Origin: Carettochelys insculpta
Lineage: Eukaryota; Chordata; Testudines; Carettochelyidae
Length of the DNA: 64,000 nucleotides
Assembly (NCBI RefSeq): GCF_033958435.1
Contig: NC_134152.1
Span: forward strand, 9,906,001-9,970,000
Direction of reading: 5' to 3'
Within the stretch, counting starts at the first letter, position 1. Each line of letters begins with the position of its first letter. Below the pieces are notes generated by a model, which made no database searches, was not told the DNA's origin, and saw only the letters and a program-made list of their open reading frames with translations. Below, in pieces: positions 9,940 to 22,640 of the stretch. A program made the position numbers and the translations under genes.

Positions 9940-11465
9940 GTTAAGAGCTCTTCAGAAAAGCTAGACATGCACAAATTCCTGGGTCCAGATTTAATGCATC
10001 CAAAGATAGTGAGGGAATTGGCACGTCATTGCAGAGCCTTTGGCCATTATCTTTGAAAACTCATGGAGATCAGGAGAGATCCCAGATGACTGAACAAAAG
10101 GCAAATGTAGTGCCCATCTTTGAAAAAAGGAAAGAAGGACAATCCAGGGAACTATAGACTGGTCAACCTTCCCTCAGTCCCCGGAAAAATAATACATTTT
10201 GAAGCACCTGAAATCGGGGAAAGTGATCAAGTATAGTTAACATGGATTCACCAAGGGCAAGTCGTGCCTGACCAATCTGATTAGCTTCTATGATGAGGTA
10301 ACTGGCTGTGTGGACAGGGGGAAGTTAATGGATGTGATATACCCTGACTTTAGCAAAGCTTTTGATACAGTCTCCCACAATATTCTTGCCCACAAGATAA
10401 GGAAGTATGGATTCGATAAATGGACTGTAAGATAGCTAGAAAGCTGGCTAGATGATCAGGACCAATGGGTAGTGATCAGTGGCTTGATGTCTGGGTGGCA
10501 GTCGATTTCAAGTTGAGTGCCCCACGGATCAGTTCTAGGGCCGACATTGTTCAACATCTTTATTAATTACATAGATGAGGGGATGCATTGTACCCTTAGC
10601 AAATTTGCAGATGACACTAACCTAGGGGGACAGGAGGGCAGAGATAGGGTCCAGAGTGATCTAGATACATTTGAGGATTGGGCCTGAAGAAATTTGATGA
10701 TGTTCAGTAAGGAAAAGTGCAGACTCCTGCACTTGGAACAAAAGAATCCCAAGTTTCGTTACAGGCTGGGGACCAACTGGCTATGTAGCTCAACTGCAGA
10801 AAAGGACCTGGGGATTACAGTGGATGAGAGGCTGGCTATGAGTCATCAGTGTGCTCTTGTAGCCAAGAAGGGTAATGGGATATCGGGGTGCATTAGGAAG
10901 AGCATTTCCAGTAGATCTACAGAAGTTATTATTTCCCTCTATTTGGCATTGGTGAGGCTACATCTGGAATATTGCATCCAGTTCTGGACCTCTCCCAGCT
11001 CACAAGTATAGAAAGGATGTGGATGTATTGGAGCAGAACCATCAGAGGGCAACAAAAATGATTGGGGGGTGGGAATATCTGACCTTTGAGGAGAGGCTGA
11101 GGGATTTGGGTTTATTCAATTTGCAGAAGAGAAGAGTGAGGGGTGATTGGATAGCAGTCTTCAACTTCCTGAAGGGAACTTCTAAAGAGGATGGAGAGAG
11201 ACTGTTCTTAGAAGTGCCAGATGGCAGAACAAGGAGCAATAGTCTCAAGTTGCAGTGGGGGAAGTCTAGGATGGATATTAGGAAAAACTGTTTCTCCAGG
11301 AGGGTGGTGAAACATTGGAATGCATTACCTAGAGAAACAGTGGTTTTTAAGTCCCAGCTTGATCAAGTTCTGGCTGGGATGATTTAGTTAGAGTTGATCC
11401 TGCTTTGCACAGGGGGCTGGACTCAATGACTTCCTGAGATCTCTTCCATCCTATGATTCTGTGCT
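9940..11465 (+). mobile_element. CR1 LINE, 5'-truncated copy with RT
   Basis: Homologous over its length to the copy at 18.35-20.49 kb. It starts in the linker upstream of RT and ends in a CR1 3' tail (CCTATGATTCTGTG), as expected of a 5'-truncated insertion. It includes the RT core, thumb and C-terminal region with several stops. Flanking target duplications are not visible. Confidence 0.88.
10100..11387 (+). pseudogene. CR1 ORF2 reverse transcriptase, broken
   Basis: Recognisable RT motifs in more than one frame: the NPGNYR-type motif near 10145, a [15 protein letters not shown] block near 10250, [14 protein letters not shown] near 10350, and the catalytic FADD in [11 protein letters not shown] near 10600. 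Then the thumb and C-terminal part: two frames at 10694-11011 (YRLGTNWLCSSTAEKDLGIT) and 11019-11387 (RATKMIGGWEYLTFEERL, RDLGLFNLQKRR). Stop codons inside (for example after WTVR near 10430 and at 10687) and the missing endonuclease make it inactive. Confidence 0.85.
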
Positions 11466-11999
11466 GAGGATGGATCATTTTATGATTGTCTCTGTTCTTT
11501 GCCTTTATATCACCTGATGTTGGCCATTGTCATAAGACAGGATATTGGGCTAGATGGACCATTGGTTTGGGCCAGTAGGAAGGTTCTTCTGTTCTTAACG
11601 TGTAACTATAGTATGGGAAGTTCTGTGCAACATGGAAAGGCTATTTGTGACTAGAACTGTGTGAGCAATAATTTTTGATGGAGAAGGGACATTCCAAGAA
11701 TTGCATAACTGGCCAGGGACCACATTCTTCCATGAAATTCTGGGCAGAAGGGAGCGCAGTCTAGGGGGTTGGTGAATAGGAAGGGGTATAAGGTCTGGGA
11801 GGGGGTTATGACCTGGAGCAGGGGACCTGAATGTAGAGTGCTGATTTGTGATCTGGGCTAAGTGATTGGAGTGAAGGATCTGGGAAAGGGTAAGGGAGCA
11901 GGAGGATTAGGATTATGACTTTGGCAGGAGTGCGAGAGGAGGGTGGATCAGAGGGTTGTGGGAAGAGAAGGGGTGGGTTTCAGAGGCAGGTTCTAGAAT
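11466..11999. other. no gene recognised
   Basis: Contains a short stretch like a LINE 3' end (GGGCTAGATGGACCATTGGT near 11550) followed by purine-rich sequence. No gene seen. Confidence 0.4.
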
Positions 12000-12215
12000 C
12001 GTAGAAGCCTTGGGCTGGAAGAGACTTCAGAAAATCATCAAGTCCAGCACCCTGCTGAAACCAGGACCAACCTCCTCGTGAAATAGATTTTTTCTAATTT
12101 TCCTAGACCTCCCCCACTCTAACTTGAGACCATTGCTTCTTGTTCTGCTGTACCCTTGAATGATCCAAAAGGTGATAGCTGCAGGGCCATGTTCTTTTCT
12201 GAGTGCCACTGTGAG
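12000..12215 (-). mobile_element. CR1 3'-end fragment
   Basis: The plus strand reads TTGGGCTGGAAGAGACTTCA and CATCAAGTCCAGCACCCTGC, the reverse complement of a CR1 3' UTR. It continues into a degraded C-terminus whose minus-strand reading includes TRSNGLKLEWGRSR, matching the CR1 motif seen at 11.25 and 20.26 kb. It is short and inactive. Confidence 0.7.
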
Positions 12216-13130
12216 CCTTGGGGTAGGAAAGGCTTTGCCCGCTGCCTGTGATGCAGCACAGTCTCACAGATCCTATTGGCTTCTCCTGGCCCTCCTGAAG
12301 ACTTGAACTAGTGCTCAGAGCCTATGGCCCTGCAGTTAGCCTGCTCTGAGTCATGTGGAGGGGTTCGGCAGGCAAGGAGCTTGTCTGGTGCTCCTGCTGG
12401 TGTATGGGCTGGATCTGGTGGCTTGGCTAGAGAACCAGCTGTTGCAAGGTTTCTAAAGTATCTGGTCAAAAATCTTGCAACAAAAGTTTGTCATCTCCCT
12501 CTTAAGCCGTTGGTAGGAAGTGATTGGCAGTGTAAATATGGGAAAGAATACATGTTATATGGGGCCAGCATGGCCACAAAAGAAAAATAATGAAGAAAAA
12601 CATATTATTTTGAAGTTTCTTCCAAGAAAAAATGTCAACCCCAGCCCATGATTTCTCAGGTTAGAAGTTCAGATTCAATAAAATCTTTGATGCCTTTAGA
12701 GCAGGACAATAATGTTTTATAATGTCAGAGAGAAGGGGAAAAGTCACTTTAAATGAAAGATTAAGGGAAATTAGTCTGCATGGAATCTACTCCAGAAGTG
12801 GAGGTAGCTTAAACATCCCTCAGCTGTAATTATGTTCCCTAGGAGTGAGACTGTGACATTGACAAAACTCCCAGAAGGGGAATAAAAAGGAGGAAGAAGT
12901 AAAATTTGCATTTGTAAAGTTGTGTACCGCCTTTATAACCCTGTTGTCTGAGAAGATGGGTGGGGAGAGGCAAGGAGAAGACAAAATCCTAGGAGAATGG
13001 ATTCATCACAAGGCAAGAACTACTGGAGTGTGTGTGTGCAGCAAATTATTACTTTCCCTCCCAGTCCTTAAAAAGGTGGGAAATAGGGGCATTGCATCTC
13101 TGACATGCCCTTATGCCTTTTAAGTAAAGA
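12216..13130. other. no gene recognised
   Basis: No supported RNA gene, repeat family or coding exon. Short open frames here have no recognisable motif. Confidence 0.4.
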
Positions 13131-13135
13131 TATAA

Positions 13136-13413
13136 ACATTTTGGCTACATCTAACTGGAGAAATTTGTCAAAAATCTGGAGCTTTGTTCACAAAACTCAC
13201 AGAGCATCTACACACAAAATGCATTTTGTCAATAGAAAATGTTGACAAAAAAGCCATATAGATGCTCTGGGGGCCTTTTGTCAAGAGCTTGGATCAAAAG
13301 ATCAATTTGCTTTTTATGTGTAGATGCCAACTGTCGACAGAAGTTTTGCTGGGAAATCTCTTCTGACAGTAACTTCTGTTGACAGAGGCTTCTCATGTAG
13401 ACAAAGCCTTTGG
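13136..13413. mobile_element. MITE with TTTTGTCAA/TGTCGACAG motifs
   Basis: The left end TTTTGGCTACATCTA and right end CATGTAGACAAAGCC form imperfect inverted termini about 275 bp apart. The interior carries inverted blocks such as GCATCTACACACAAAA near 13204 and TTTTTATGTGTAGATGC near 13311, plus repeated TGTTGACA. Non-coding; probably a DNA-transposon derivative. Confidence 0.55.
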
Positions 13414-15100
13414 GAATAACTCTTCCTTCATGCGTGCACACACCTCTCATTGATACTTCTTTCATTTCCTTGGATGAGCCTATGAGCAGAACTGGGGTGA
13501 ATTTCCAGCCCAATTTTCAGAAAAGCTCAGCACCCAGCACCTCCCCTTTAGCCACAGAACTCAAAGGCCAAACTTTTGAAAGACATCTCCAGACACCTCA
13601 ATGAAGTGGCTCAATTTGCACAACATTTCAGTACTGACTATAATGGGAACTGCTGGGCACTGTGCGCTGTGGAACATCTGCTCGCTTTACTTTTAATGTG
13701 ATTTATTTAACTTAAAATCAAGATATAAAATAAACCGCTTTTATGTTGTCTTAGCGCTACAGCTGGAATCTCTTCATGCGTGTTATCCATGGGTGCTCTC
13801 TGATGTTTGGGTGTTTATTGTGCACAGCAATTAAACGGCCCTTTTCTCCCAGACAAACTAGAGCTAAGCAAGTTGTGATTTTGCTGGCAGGCTTACAAAT
13901 TTCTCCATATGGAGCTCACTGTGTTTTCCAATGTTTCTGAGTCAGGATGTACCTTGCGTGTCTGGGGTTGTTTCATTTTCAGAACAAAGCTATAATGATT
14001 TCATACTGATTACGTGGAAATAATGCCAGTTTCTGTAATGCCAGTGTATGAAGAAAACACCCTTTACATGGTTTCCAAAAGCAGGGGTTGGCAGAACTTG
14101 GAAGGGAAACGGGGGCTAGTACTGTCATAATGGAGATAATGTGTGTAGTTTCAGTCCCTATTTAATGTTTTCCATCCATGTCATTTTGACAGAGGCAAGA
14201 ACCAGCCCTGGCTATGCCCCCACTAGGCACATGCATAAGGTGACTGAAGCAAGAACAGAACTTCGAGGTAGGGCTAGCGTGGCTACAGTGGCACAAAATT
14301 GGGCTTGTCACTGAGAGCAGGTGAAACCCTCCAGCAGGGTTGACAACTGCCTTATCCCACCTACCCAAAGACACTTGCCCTGACACTTACAACAGGAAGA
14401 TTTCATTTTCATAAAATGTCATTTTCCAATTATGCCTATTCAATGAATAATTTTCCAGACAGCTCTAGTACTGTATTTTTACAGATAGAGTTCCCAGCAG
14501 AACCTGAATGAAAACTATCAGTATTTTGTGAGCCCTTTCAGTAGTGAATGTGGGACTTATGGGATAATTGGTGTCTCTGAAACAGTTCAAAAGGGCACCA
14601 AACAATTCATACAGGCTACATCACTGGTACCTTCAACTTCTGGTTGGTGCTGCTGCTATATTGACCAAAGTCTCTGTCTACTCTTAAGGACAGCTATCAT
14701 TCTATTTTCTGGCAGCCATTCTGCATGCTCAGCATTATAACTTTCCTCCCCTCACTGCAAAACTCTATTCTAACAGTCATATGTACATATGTCATTGCTT
14801 AGATGAAAATCCTGCAAGCCGAAACCCATGCGTCGCATCAGATGGAGCAATTCAGACCAAAGAATAAATTCAGGTTGTAACAAAAAGGATTTCTCAGGCT
14901 GAATTTAACCAATGTGGGGAGTATGTTTCTGTGAGTTATCATTAAGGGATATATGTCGGAAGCTTGAAGAGAGAGACTGGAAGGAAGGAAAGAAAGAAAA
15001 GGAGAGAGAGAAGGCATATGACAGGGAAGGATGGAAAATATATTTTGAAAAATCATGCTCAAAAAGGGAAAGCGAATATCTCTTTTCGCTTTATTTTTTC
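13414..15100. other. no gene recognised
   Basis: Mostly unremarkable AT-rich sequence. A purine-rich low-complexity tract of GGAA/GAAA/GAGA lies at about 14980-15030. No gene supported. Confidence 0.4.
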
Positions 15101-15102
15101 TG

Positions 15103-15225
15103 TGATAAAAACAAGAAGTCCTGTGCCACCTTGTGAACTAACAGATTTATTGGAGCATAAGCTTTCAGGGGAAGAGACCCACTTCCTCAGATTCATCTTC
15201 CTCTTTGATAGAGAGGTTGGTTACA
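15103..15225 (-). mobile_element. Penelope-like end fragment
   Basis: Carries AAGAAGTCCTGTGCCACCTT, ACTAACAGATTTATTGGAGC and AAGCTTTCAGGGGAAGAGAC, the same end module as at 8.8 and 22.4 kb. It is a short terminal remnant without coding sequence. Confidence 0.7.
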
Positions 15226-17160
15226 AAGGTGAATGGTTTGTAAGGGACAATCTGAAATTAATGGAAAGTGTCATGATTTGTGCCAATAACAAATGGATGG
15301 AGGAGGCAAAAAGTAAAGAGTACCAGAGCAGATCCCTTTGCCACCAGCATACAAGACATCACACACAAATAGTGGGGTAACCAAGAAACAAAGCAAAAGG
15401 CAGGGGGTGAATCTATGGCACTGTCATTGGGAGCTACTGAAGCAGCCAAAGGAGTGTCAGGGCTCATGTTAGCAGTGGCTTCTGTGAAACAACATGATCA
15501 GTAATAGCCTGCAGTTCAGTTTCTCCTCTTCCTCCCTTTTAACAACAAAAACCAGCAGCTGGGGAAGCAGATAATCCTTCTTCGGGTCAAGGCTTTGGAG
15601 AAAATTATTATTATTTTCCTGCTAGCAGTCCCCCATTGGATGACCTGTTTCTCCTCTGAGCCTGGGTTTGTATGTGCCTGTGTTACACGTTGTCTGCTAA
15701 GGCCAAAGACAACAATTATTTTGAAAACTCATCAGTAGGCAACTTAAACAACCTTTGGATTAGCACAAGATCCGTAGACACAGGTGCCTGGCAAGAGTAG
15801 CAGCAGCATCATTTGTGCCACACGCAGTGCTATTTTTTCACTGCAGGATAAAAGTAACAATTGTGTAAATGTGTATTGATGTCAGCGGGCATTACTTGTA
15901 CTCTGTGGTGGAAAAACACACTCCACGGATGGGCCATTTTTTTTTAATACAAAAGGAAATCCAAAGCTATTCAGTGGTAAGAAGGGAGCCAAAAGTATTG
16001 ACAGGCCCCTGGCAAGGTGCGGAGAGGGGAAGTTCTGCACTTTGGGAAGGGACAGGGCTGGGGGCACACAGCTCTTAGCTCCGCCTGGGGATCTAACAGC
16101 AACTTATAGGGACCAGGGCTCCAGCCTTTTAAATCACCAGACCGCAGGGCAATTGCCCCATTTGCTGCCCCCCACCATGTTGGCAGGCCTGAGTGGTAAG
16201 ACAGTTTTGCAGAGCTGAATAAAAGAATTCTGACTTACTTCCTGTTGTTATGGCAGGTGGCCCTGTTTCATAGCCTTACACGTTATTTTCCCTATCATGG
16301 AAATAAAATTTAGTCTTGGAATAAATATTTGTAGTGTTTTGTGATAGTTTTGGGGGGAAAGCTCATTGGAGTTTGGGTTGAGGTTCCTGAAAGAAGGGAA
16401 ATGCTGTTTGTGACCTCCTCTGTTCCAGGGCTAGTGTCAGACTCTGTTTACATTTAGAATATTCCCAGACCCCATATCACTAATGTCTTCTGCATTAGGA
16501 AGGTGGCCTACAGTGCACAAACATATTCCATACAGAGATTGAAACCCACAGGCCCTATAGTGAATAATAAGAACACAGTTGTAGAGCAGAGATGATATGC
16601 TCCTTTATAGCTAACCTTTGCTTGAGTAACTGCATGGAGTAGGGCTAAAAGCTGATATACACCTTTCAGCAACATAAATTTTAATACTAACAAGATATGT
16701 GAGAAAATGCCTTTAGGGGACATGTTGACTTATGTCTATTTCAAACTTGGTATCATTGAGTTTAATTGCCTAAAATTCAGGATAATTTTACCCCACTAAG
16801 TTCTGCAAAGTCTGATAAATTAAAAGCCAAGGCAGTATTGTGGTTTGGAGTGTAAATCCTGGGTGATTTCAGGCTTCCTGAAAAATCTGCAACAAGGAAG
16901 AACTTCTCTGGTTCTGATTCATTTCATTTTGGGTCAAGTTTAAAAGTAAACTTACAAATTGTGAACTGTGATTTTCTTATGCTCTGTCAGGAGTGCCACT
17001 GAGGGGTGTAGGGGCCTGTAGCCTTCCTGCAGTTTGAATCACTGGATTTCATACCTGAGTTCTGCTTAAAGCACATCCCCTCTCTGCAGAGGCAGCTTTT
17101 AACTGCAGTAGAGCTTGTGCTGCTCCCAGCTTTAATTTTTATAAACAGAGGTGGGTGGGG
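15226..17160. other. no gene recognised
   Basis: Nothing convincing. The 16.08-16.2 kb part (TTTTAAATCACCAGACCGCA) resembles a dispersed repeat also hinted at near 22.1 kb, but I cannot name it. Confidence 0.4.
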
Positions 17161-17164
17161 TGAT

Positions 17165-18325
17165 GAAAATAACAAAGAGCTTATCATTCAAGTAGCTGAA
17201 GGATGGTTAGAGGATATGAAAATTTTTCCAGGTACTATATAGGTGTAAAAACGGAGTAGATGTAGTGGTGTGCTGCTGGGATCTGCATTGGGACCAGTGC
17301 TGTTCAACTTATTCATAAAAGATCTTGAAAAAGGGGTAAAGGGTGAGGTGGTAAAATTTGCAGATGGTACACAATTACTCAAAATAATTAAGTCCAAAGC
17401 TGACTGCAAAGAGTTACAGAGGGATCTCACAAAACTGGGTGAGTGGGCAACATAATGGAAGATGCAGTTCAGTTGTGGTAAAGGCAAAGTATGTGAAAAA
17501 AGTATAATCCCAATTATATGTACAAAATGATGGTGTCTAAATTTGTTTTTACCACCAAGAAAGAGATGTTGGAATCATTGTGGATAGTTCCCTGGAAAGA
17601 TCTGCTCAATGTGCCATGACAATCTAGAAAGCTAATAGATATTGGAAGTCATTAGGAAAAGAAGTGATAACACAGAAACTATTATATTGCCTCTATAAAA
17701 AGTCAAGGCATGTCCACATCTGAATGCTGCATGCAGACTTGGTCGCCCCATCTAAAAACAATATAATAGATTTGGAAAAGGTACAGAGAAAAGCAAAAGA
17801 AATTATTAGGGGTTCAGGAAGAGTTCTATTTGATGTGAAATTAAAAACAAAACCTGGGACTCCTCAGCTTGAAAAAGAAATGACTAAAAGGCTATGTCAG
17901 AGGTCTAGAATATCATGAATGGCATTGAAAAAAAGAATAAAGAAATATTATTCACTCCTTCATTGACCTAACCCAAGAACCCAATGACATTTAAAAACAG
18001 CAGCTTGAAAACAAACAAAAGAAATTATGTCTTCACAGTCAACCTGTGGAACTCTTTGCTAGAGGATTGTTTAAAGGCACAAACTTTAACAGGGCTTAGT
18101 TATGAACAAAATAAGTACAAGCAGAATAGGTCTATCAATGGCTATTAGCCAGAATAGCTCAGGATGGAATCTCTAGCCTCTGTTTGCCAAAGGCTGGGAA
18201 TGGGCAGCTGGGGATGGATCACTTAATGATTGTCTGTCCTATTCATTCCTTCTGAAATGACTGGCATAGGCTAGTTGGACCACTGGTCTGATGCAGTATG
18301 GCTATTTTGATGTTCTTATATAGAA
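17165..18325 (+). mobile_element. CR1-clade LINE remnant, second subfamily
   Basis: A partial RT with LLGSALGPVLFNLFIKDLEK and KGEVVKFADGTQLLKIIKSK (the catalytic FADD appears as FADG), then LGEWAT followed by a stop. Further 3', NIIDLEKVQRKAKEII and a degraded C-terminus, then a 3' UTR containing ATCAATGGCTATTAGCCAGA, CTCTAGCCTCTGTTTGCCA and the end CTGATGCAGTATGGCTATTT. This differs from the copies at 10 and 19 kb, so it is a separate subfamily. It is 5'-truncated and inactive. Confidence 0.78.
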
Positions 18326-18386
18326 CCCAAAGGTATCTACTCCCTTCTCCCTTCAGGAGAACTGGCAGTATTTTAAAGAAGCCTAA

Positions 18387-18881
18387 TTGAAGGCAAAGGA
18401 CCAAACCATCCTGGTGTGCGGTAAGAAAAGCAAACATGGTAGGCAACAAAGTTGGATTAACAGGGAAATCCTTGACAAGCTCAGGCTCAAAAAGGATGTG
18501 GATAAGAAGTGGAAACTTGGACAGATGACTAAGGAGGAGTATAAATATATGGCTGGAGAATTCCAGGGAGTGATCAAGAAAGTGAAAGCACATTTGGAAC
18601 TGCCCCTAGCACGGAATGTGAAAGGTAACAAAAAGGATTTCTAAAGGCATGTTAACAATAGAAGGATGATCAAGGAGAGTGTGGGGCTGTTACCGGATGA
18701 GAGAGGTAGGCTAGTGACAGATGATGTAAGAAAAGCCGAACGAAATGATTTTTTTTTTGCCTCAGTCTTCACGGACAAGATCAGTTCTCAAACTACAGCA
18801 CTAGGCAATGCAGTATGGGAAGAAGGGGGGCAGCCCTTGCTGGGGAAAGAACAGGTTAAGAGCTACTTAGAAAAGTTATGA
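18387..18881 (+). pseudogene. CR1 ORF2 linker region, broken
   Basis: Two open pieces, 18387-18644 (KAHLELPLARNVKGNKKDF) and 18666-18881 (SVGLLPDERGRLVTDDVRKA, FFASVFTDK), form the region between endonuclease and RT. A stop at 18642-18644 separates them, and the insert at 18876 ends the second. No independent function. Confidence 0.75.
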
Positions 18882-18964
18882 AGGGTCCTGTGGCACCTTA
18901 TAACAGGACCCTTCATTGCTGTTACAGATCCAGACTAACACGGCTACCCCTCCAATACTTGACA
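18876..18964. mobile_element. 89-bp hairpin insert of Penelope-end type, 9-bp target duplication
   Basis: Flanked by TTAGAAAAG at 18867-18875 and 18965-18973. It contains the inverted pair GAAGGGTCCTGT / ACAGGACCCTTC around GGCACCTTATA, then CAGATCCAGACTAACACGGC. The homologous CR1 at 9.96 kb is continuous across this point, confirming an insertion. Its sequence matches the ends of the Penelope modules elsewhere in the window. Confidence 0.82.
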
Positions 18965-19122
18965 TTAGAAAAGGTAGAGGTACACAAATCCATGGGTCCA
19001 GATTTAATGCATCCAGTGGTACTTAGGAAATGAGCCCATGTCATTGCAGAGCCTTGTCCATTATCTTTGAAAACTCATGGCAATCAGGAGAGATCCCAGA
19101 TGATTGAAAAAAGGCAAATGTA

Positions 19123-20400
19123 GTGCCCATCTTTAAAAAGGGAAGGAAGGACAATCCAGGAAACTATAGACCGGTCAGCCTTCCCTCAGTCTCTGGAAAA
19201 ATCATGGAGGGGATCCTCAAGGAATCCATTTTGAAGCACTTGGAAAAAGAGAAAGTGATCAAGAGTAATCAACATGGATTCACCAAGGGCAAGTCCTGTT
19301 TGACAAATCTGATTAGCTTCACTGATGAGATAACTTGCTCTGTGGACATGGGGAAGTCAATGGATGTGATATACCTTGACTTTAGCAAAGATTTTGATAC
19401 AGTCTCTCACAACATTCTTGCCTGCAAGTTAAGGAAGAATGAATTGGATACTGTGAAGTGGATAGAAAGCTGTCTTCATGGATGTACCCAAAGGGTAGTG
19501 GTCAATGGTTCAATGTCTGGTTGGTGGTCAGTTTCCAGGGGAGTGCCACAAGAATCCGGACTATGGCCAGTACTGTTTAACGTTATTACTTACCTGGATG
19601 AGGGGAAGGATTGCACTCTCAGCAAATTTGCAGATGAGACTAATCTAGGGGGTTGGGTAGATACATTGGAGGATAGTGATAGTGTCCAGAGTGATCTAGA
19701 TAAATTGGAGGATTGTGCCAAAAGAAATATGATGAGGTTCAGGAAGGAGAAGTTCAGAATCCTGCACTTGGGATGGAAGAATCCCAAGCATTGTTACAGG
19801 CTAGGGACTGGCTGGCTAAGCAGCAGTGCAGCAGAAAAGGACCAGGGATTACAGTGGACAAGAGGCTGGGTATGAGTCAACTGTGTACCCTTGTAGCCAA
19901 GAATGCTAATGGCATATTGGTGTGTATTAGATAAGTATTTCCAGCAAATCTAGAGAAGTTATTATTCCCCTCTACTCAGCACTGGTGAGGCCACATCTAG
20001 AGTATTGGTGTCCAGTTCTGGCCCCCACAGTATAGGAAGGATGTGGAAGCACTGGAGTGAGTTCAGTGGGGGGCAACTTAAAGGATTAGGGGGCTGGAGC
20101 ACATGACCTATGAGGAGAAACTGTGGGATTTTGGCTTACTAAGTTTGCAGAAGAGAAGACTGATGGATGATTTGATAGCAGTCTTCAACTTCCTGAAACA
20201 GGGCTCTGAACAGGATGGAGAGAGACTGTTCACAGTGGCGACAGATGGCAGAACAAAGAGCAATGATCTGAAGTTTCAGAGAGAGAGGTGTAGGTTAGAT
20301 ATTAGGAAAAACTGTTTCTCCAGGAGGGTGGTAGAATCTTCATCCCTAAAGGTTTTTAAGTCCTGGCTTGACATGGTCCTGGCTGGGATGATTAGTTGTG
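19123..20400 (+). pseudogene. CR1 ORF2 reverse transcriptase, broken
   Basis: A 250-residue open stretch (19123-19875) carries [52 protein letters not shown] and SRGVPQESGLWPVLFN. The catalytic FADD is altered to FADE (SKFADETNLGG, near 19627), which alone should abolish polymerase activity. A frameshift follows at about 19850, and the C-terminal part (TYEEKLWDFGLLSLQKRR, 20103-20405) is in another frame. The endonuclease is absent. Confidence 0.86.
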
Positions 20401-20490
20401 GTTGATACTGCTTTGGGCAGGGGTCTGGGCTAGTTGACCTCCTGAGGTCCCTTCAAGACCTAGAATTCTTTGGTTCTATGATTCTTTAAT

Positions 20491-22400
20491 CCACTAGAAC
20501 CCACTCTTTTCCGAGGGCTGAGATCAAGCCCAGGATTCCTGACAGCCTCTCTCTTTGCAGAGTTAGTAACAAAGACTATACATTAAATTTTTAAATCTAA
20601 CCAGTATTTCCTGTAAGCTGAGGACTTGGGGCAGCTTCCCAGGAGAAATTCTGGTGCTTCCCAGCTGATTAGCGGAGCATCCACAGCTGCCAACTTCCGA
20701 CAGCATGTGTTTCTATTGGTGGTACACATTTGCACATGCCTTGGTTCACATAAAAAAATTATTCTGCCCATGGATGGAAAAAATTAGAGGAAACACTGCC
20801 AGTGTTGTTTAAGTGACTTGCCACAAAATCTCATAATATGTTAGTATTAGAGCTATTGAGAGGGTTTGTAATTTATTAGTTTTCTTTCTTTTGTATAGGA
20901 GTTAGATACAGTGCTCTAAGCAACTAACAGCTGAACTATCTGACAAAAATTAGAGTTTTAAGTGCCTTAGTAGTACTGGAAAGAAGTGATGTGTGTGTGT
21001 GTGGAGGGATGATGGAAAAAGTCGATCCACACCCCTCTCCATTTTGCTGCTTGATTTGTATTTTACACACACGGTAACACAGCTGAAGCCATTATCCTCA
21101 GTCTTCCCCCCCACCATTACTCTGCCTCCCATCCCAGCATGCACAGGTTGCCCCCTCCCCACCAGAGTCTGAAATGGTTCCCCTGATCCGACTGTAAATC
21201 AAAGCCATCAAGTTTCACACATACCTAACAATGAGGTAATTGCTGGGCTTGTAAAAATTAAGATACTTGAATATTATAATATTTAGCTAGTGTTTGCCAC
21301 ATTCAAGCATAGCTCTGTAATGACACAGAAAGGAAGGGTGGTTTGTTTTTTTTTTGTTTTGTTTTTGTTTTTGTTTTTTGGTTTGTTTTTTCTTTCTGGG
21401 CCAAGCAGGCTTCGGCATTGGCAAATGATGGCACTTGAGTGCTGAAATCTCCAATTATCTAACATGGAGATATTTAAAAGATCTACAGTGACCTGAAAGT
21501 GTTCTGCACTGGATTTGACATCCATTGCTTCTTGGTGTTTGATAGCATTGTGTGCTGCAATGAGAAAACATTCAAGTCGTAAATTTTGCAAGAAATGGCA
21601 GAAACAGGTAAAAATAATGATAGAAAAGATTTATTAGATCAAAAGGGGAAAATGCAGAATTGTTCCCTATCACTGCAATATATTCTCATATTTTAACACA
21701 GACAATTTTTTATGATAGTTCATTCAATTTCACATTGATGGTAGATAGTAAAAGTCTAGATTTCATAGTGAGAAATAAGCACCTGGGACATTTTTTTTTC
21801 CTTTTTTTTCTTTTTTTTTTTATAAGGGGCAAGTGATTTCTGGGTGCCTCAGTTTTTGGGTATTTAGCATGACACCCTCTCCAGGGTCCTGATTTTCAAA
21901 AATCACTTGCTCTGACTGATGATTCATTGTCACTCATAAATCTGCAATAAGGTGAAAGTAAAAGTTTGTAAAAGTAAAATGCTTTTTTTCAGAAATACTT
22001 AGCTATCAGGAATTCAGTGGCTGATCAGCCCACTCACTGAGGGGGGAGGGGCAACAGGGCATGCATTTACGCCAGAACTAAGACTCCACTATAACAGGCC
22101 CTTTAAATTGCCAATGGGACTCCACATGACACACTCTGGGTGGTGCTAAGGCTTAGAGGAAAAGATGCATACCCAGTTCAGGCAGCGTTGAGGGCCAGCT
22201 GCCTCATGTCCCACCCCTTCCACTCAAGGCCCCTCCCCTTCTAGGATCAAGGAGCAAGCCCCTCCCCTCCATGCCCAAGGGCCCAGCAAGTCTGTCAGCA
22301 TCCCTGATGGGAGAAGTGTACTTCTGAAAATTGTTCCACTTAAATAGGAACAATTTAACAATACTTCATTTTGTATTTATGTGCCAAGCTTGGGGAAAAG
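20491..22400. other. no gene recognised; T-rich low-complexity tracts
   Basis: T/G-rich tracts at about 21340-21395 (TTTTTG-type) and 21788-21822 (T-rich), and a short TG run near 20990. The remainder shows no supported gene. Stretches near 22.03-22.3 kb look like dispersed repeat debris that I cannot classify. Confidence 0.45.
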
Positions 22401-22640
22401 AAAAAAAGCATTCCTGTAGCATTTTGAAGGCTAACAGTATAATTTATTAGGTGATGAGCTTTTGTGGGACAGCCCCACTTCTTCAGATCTGGAGAATACT
22501 GATAACTGAGAGGAAATGAATTTAAATAAAAGATAGGAAAACATGCAAGAAGCGGTGGGGCGGTAGAAAGGGCGTGGAAAAAAACCTCTAGAAAAACGAC
22601 GATAAATACATTTGTAATACATTAAATTTGACTTCACTCA
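22400..22640 (-). mobile_element. Penelope-like end fragment
   Basis: GCATTCCTGTAGCATTTTGA, GGCTAACAGTATAATTTATT, AGGTGATGAGCTTTTGTGGG and CCCCACTTCTTCAGATCTGG align block by block with 5885-6000. The piece then diverges into purine-rich sequence. Only the untranslated end remains. Confidence 0.72.

Larger units (their letters stand above)
18350..20490 (+). mobile_element. CR1 LINE, 5'-truncated, interrupted by a hairpin insert
   Basis: Starts in the linker upstream of RT (WINREILDKLRLKKDVDKKW) and ends in the CR1 tail GGTTCTATGATTC. It is homologous to the copy at 9.94-11.47 kb. An 89-bp insert with 9-bp direct repeats lies at 18876-18964. Several frames are needed to read through it. Confidence 0.88.

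Noticed and set aside
14975..15030. Purine-rich tract as a CRISPR-like or tandem array
   Set aside because: Simple GGAA/GAAA/GAGA low complexity, usual in vertebrate DNA.
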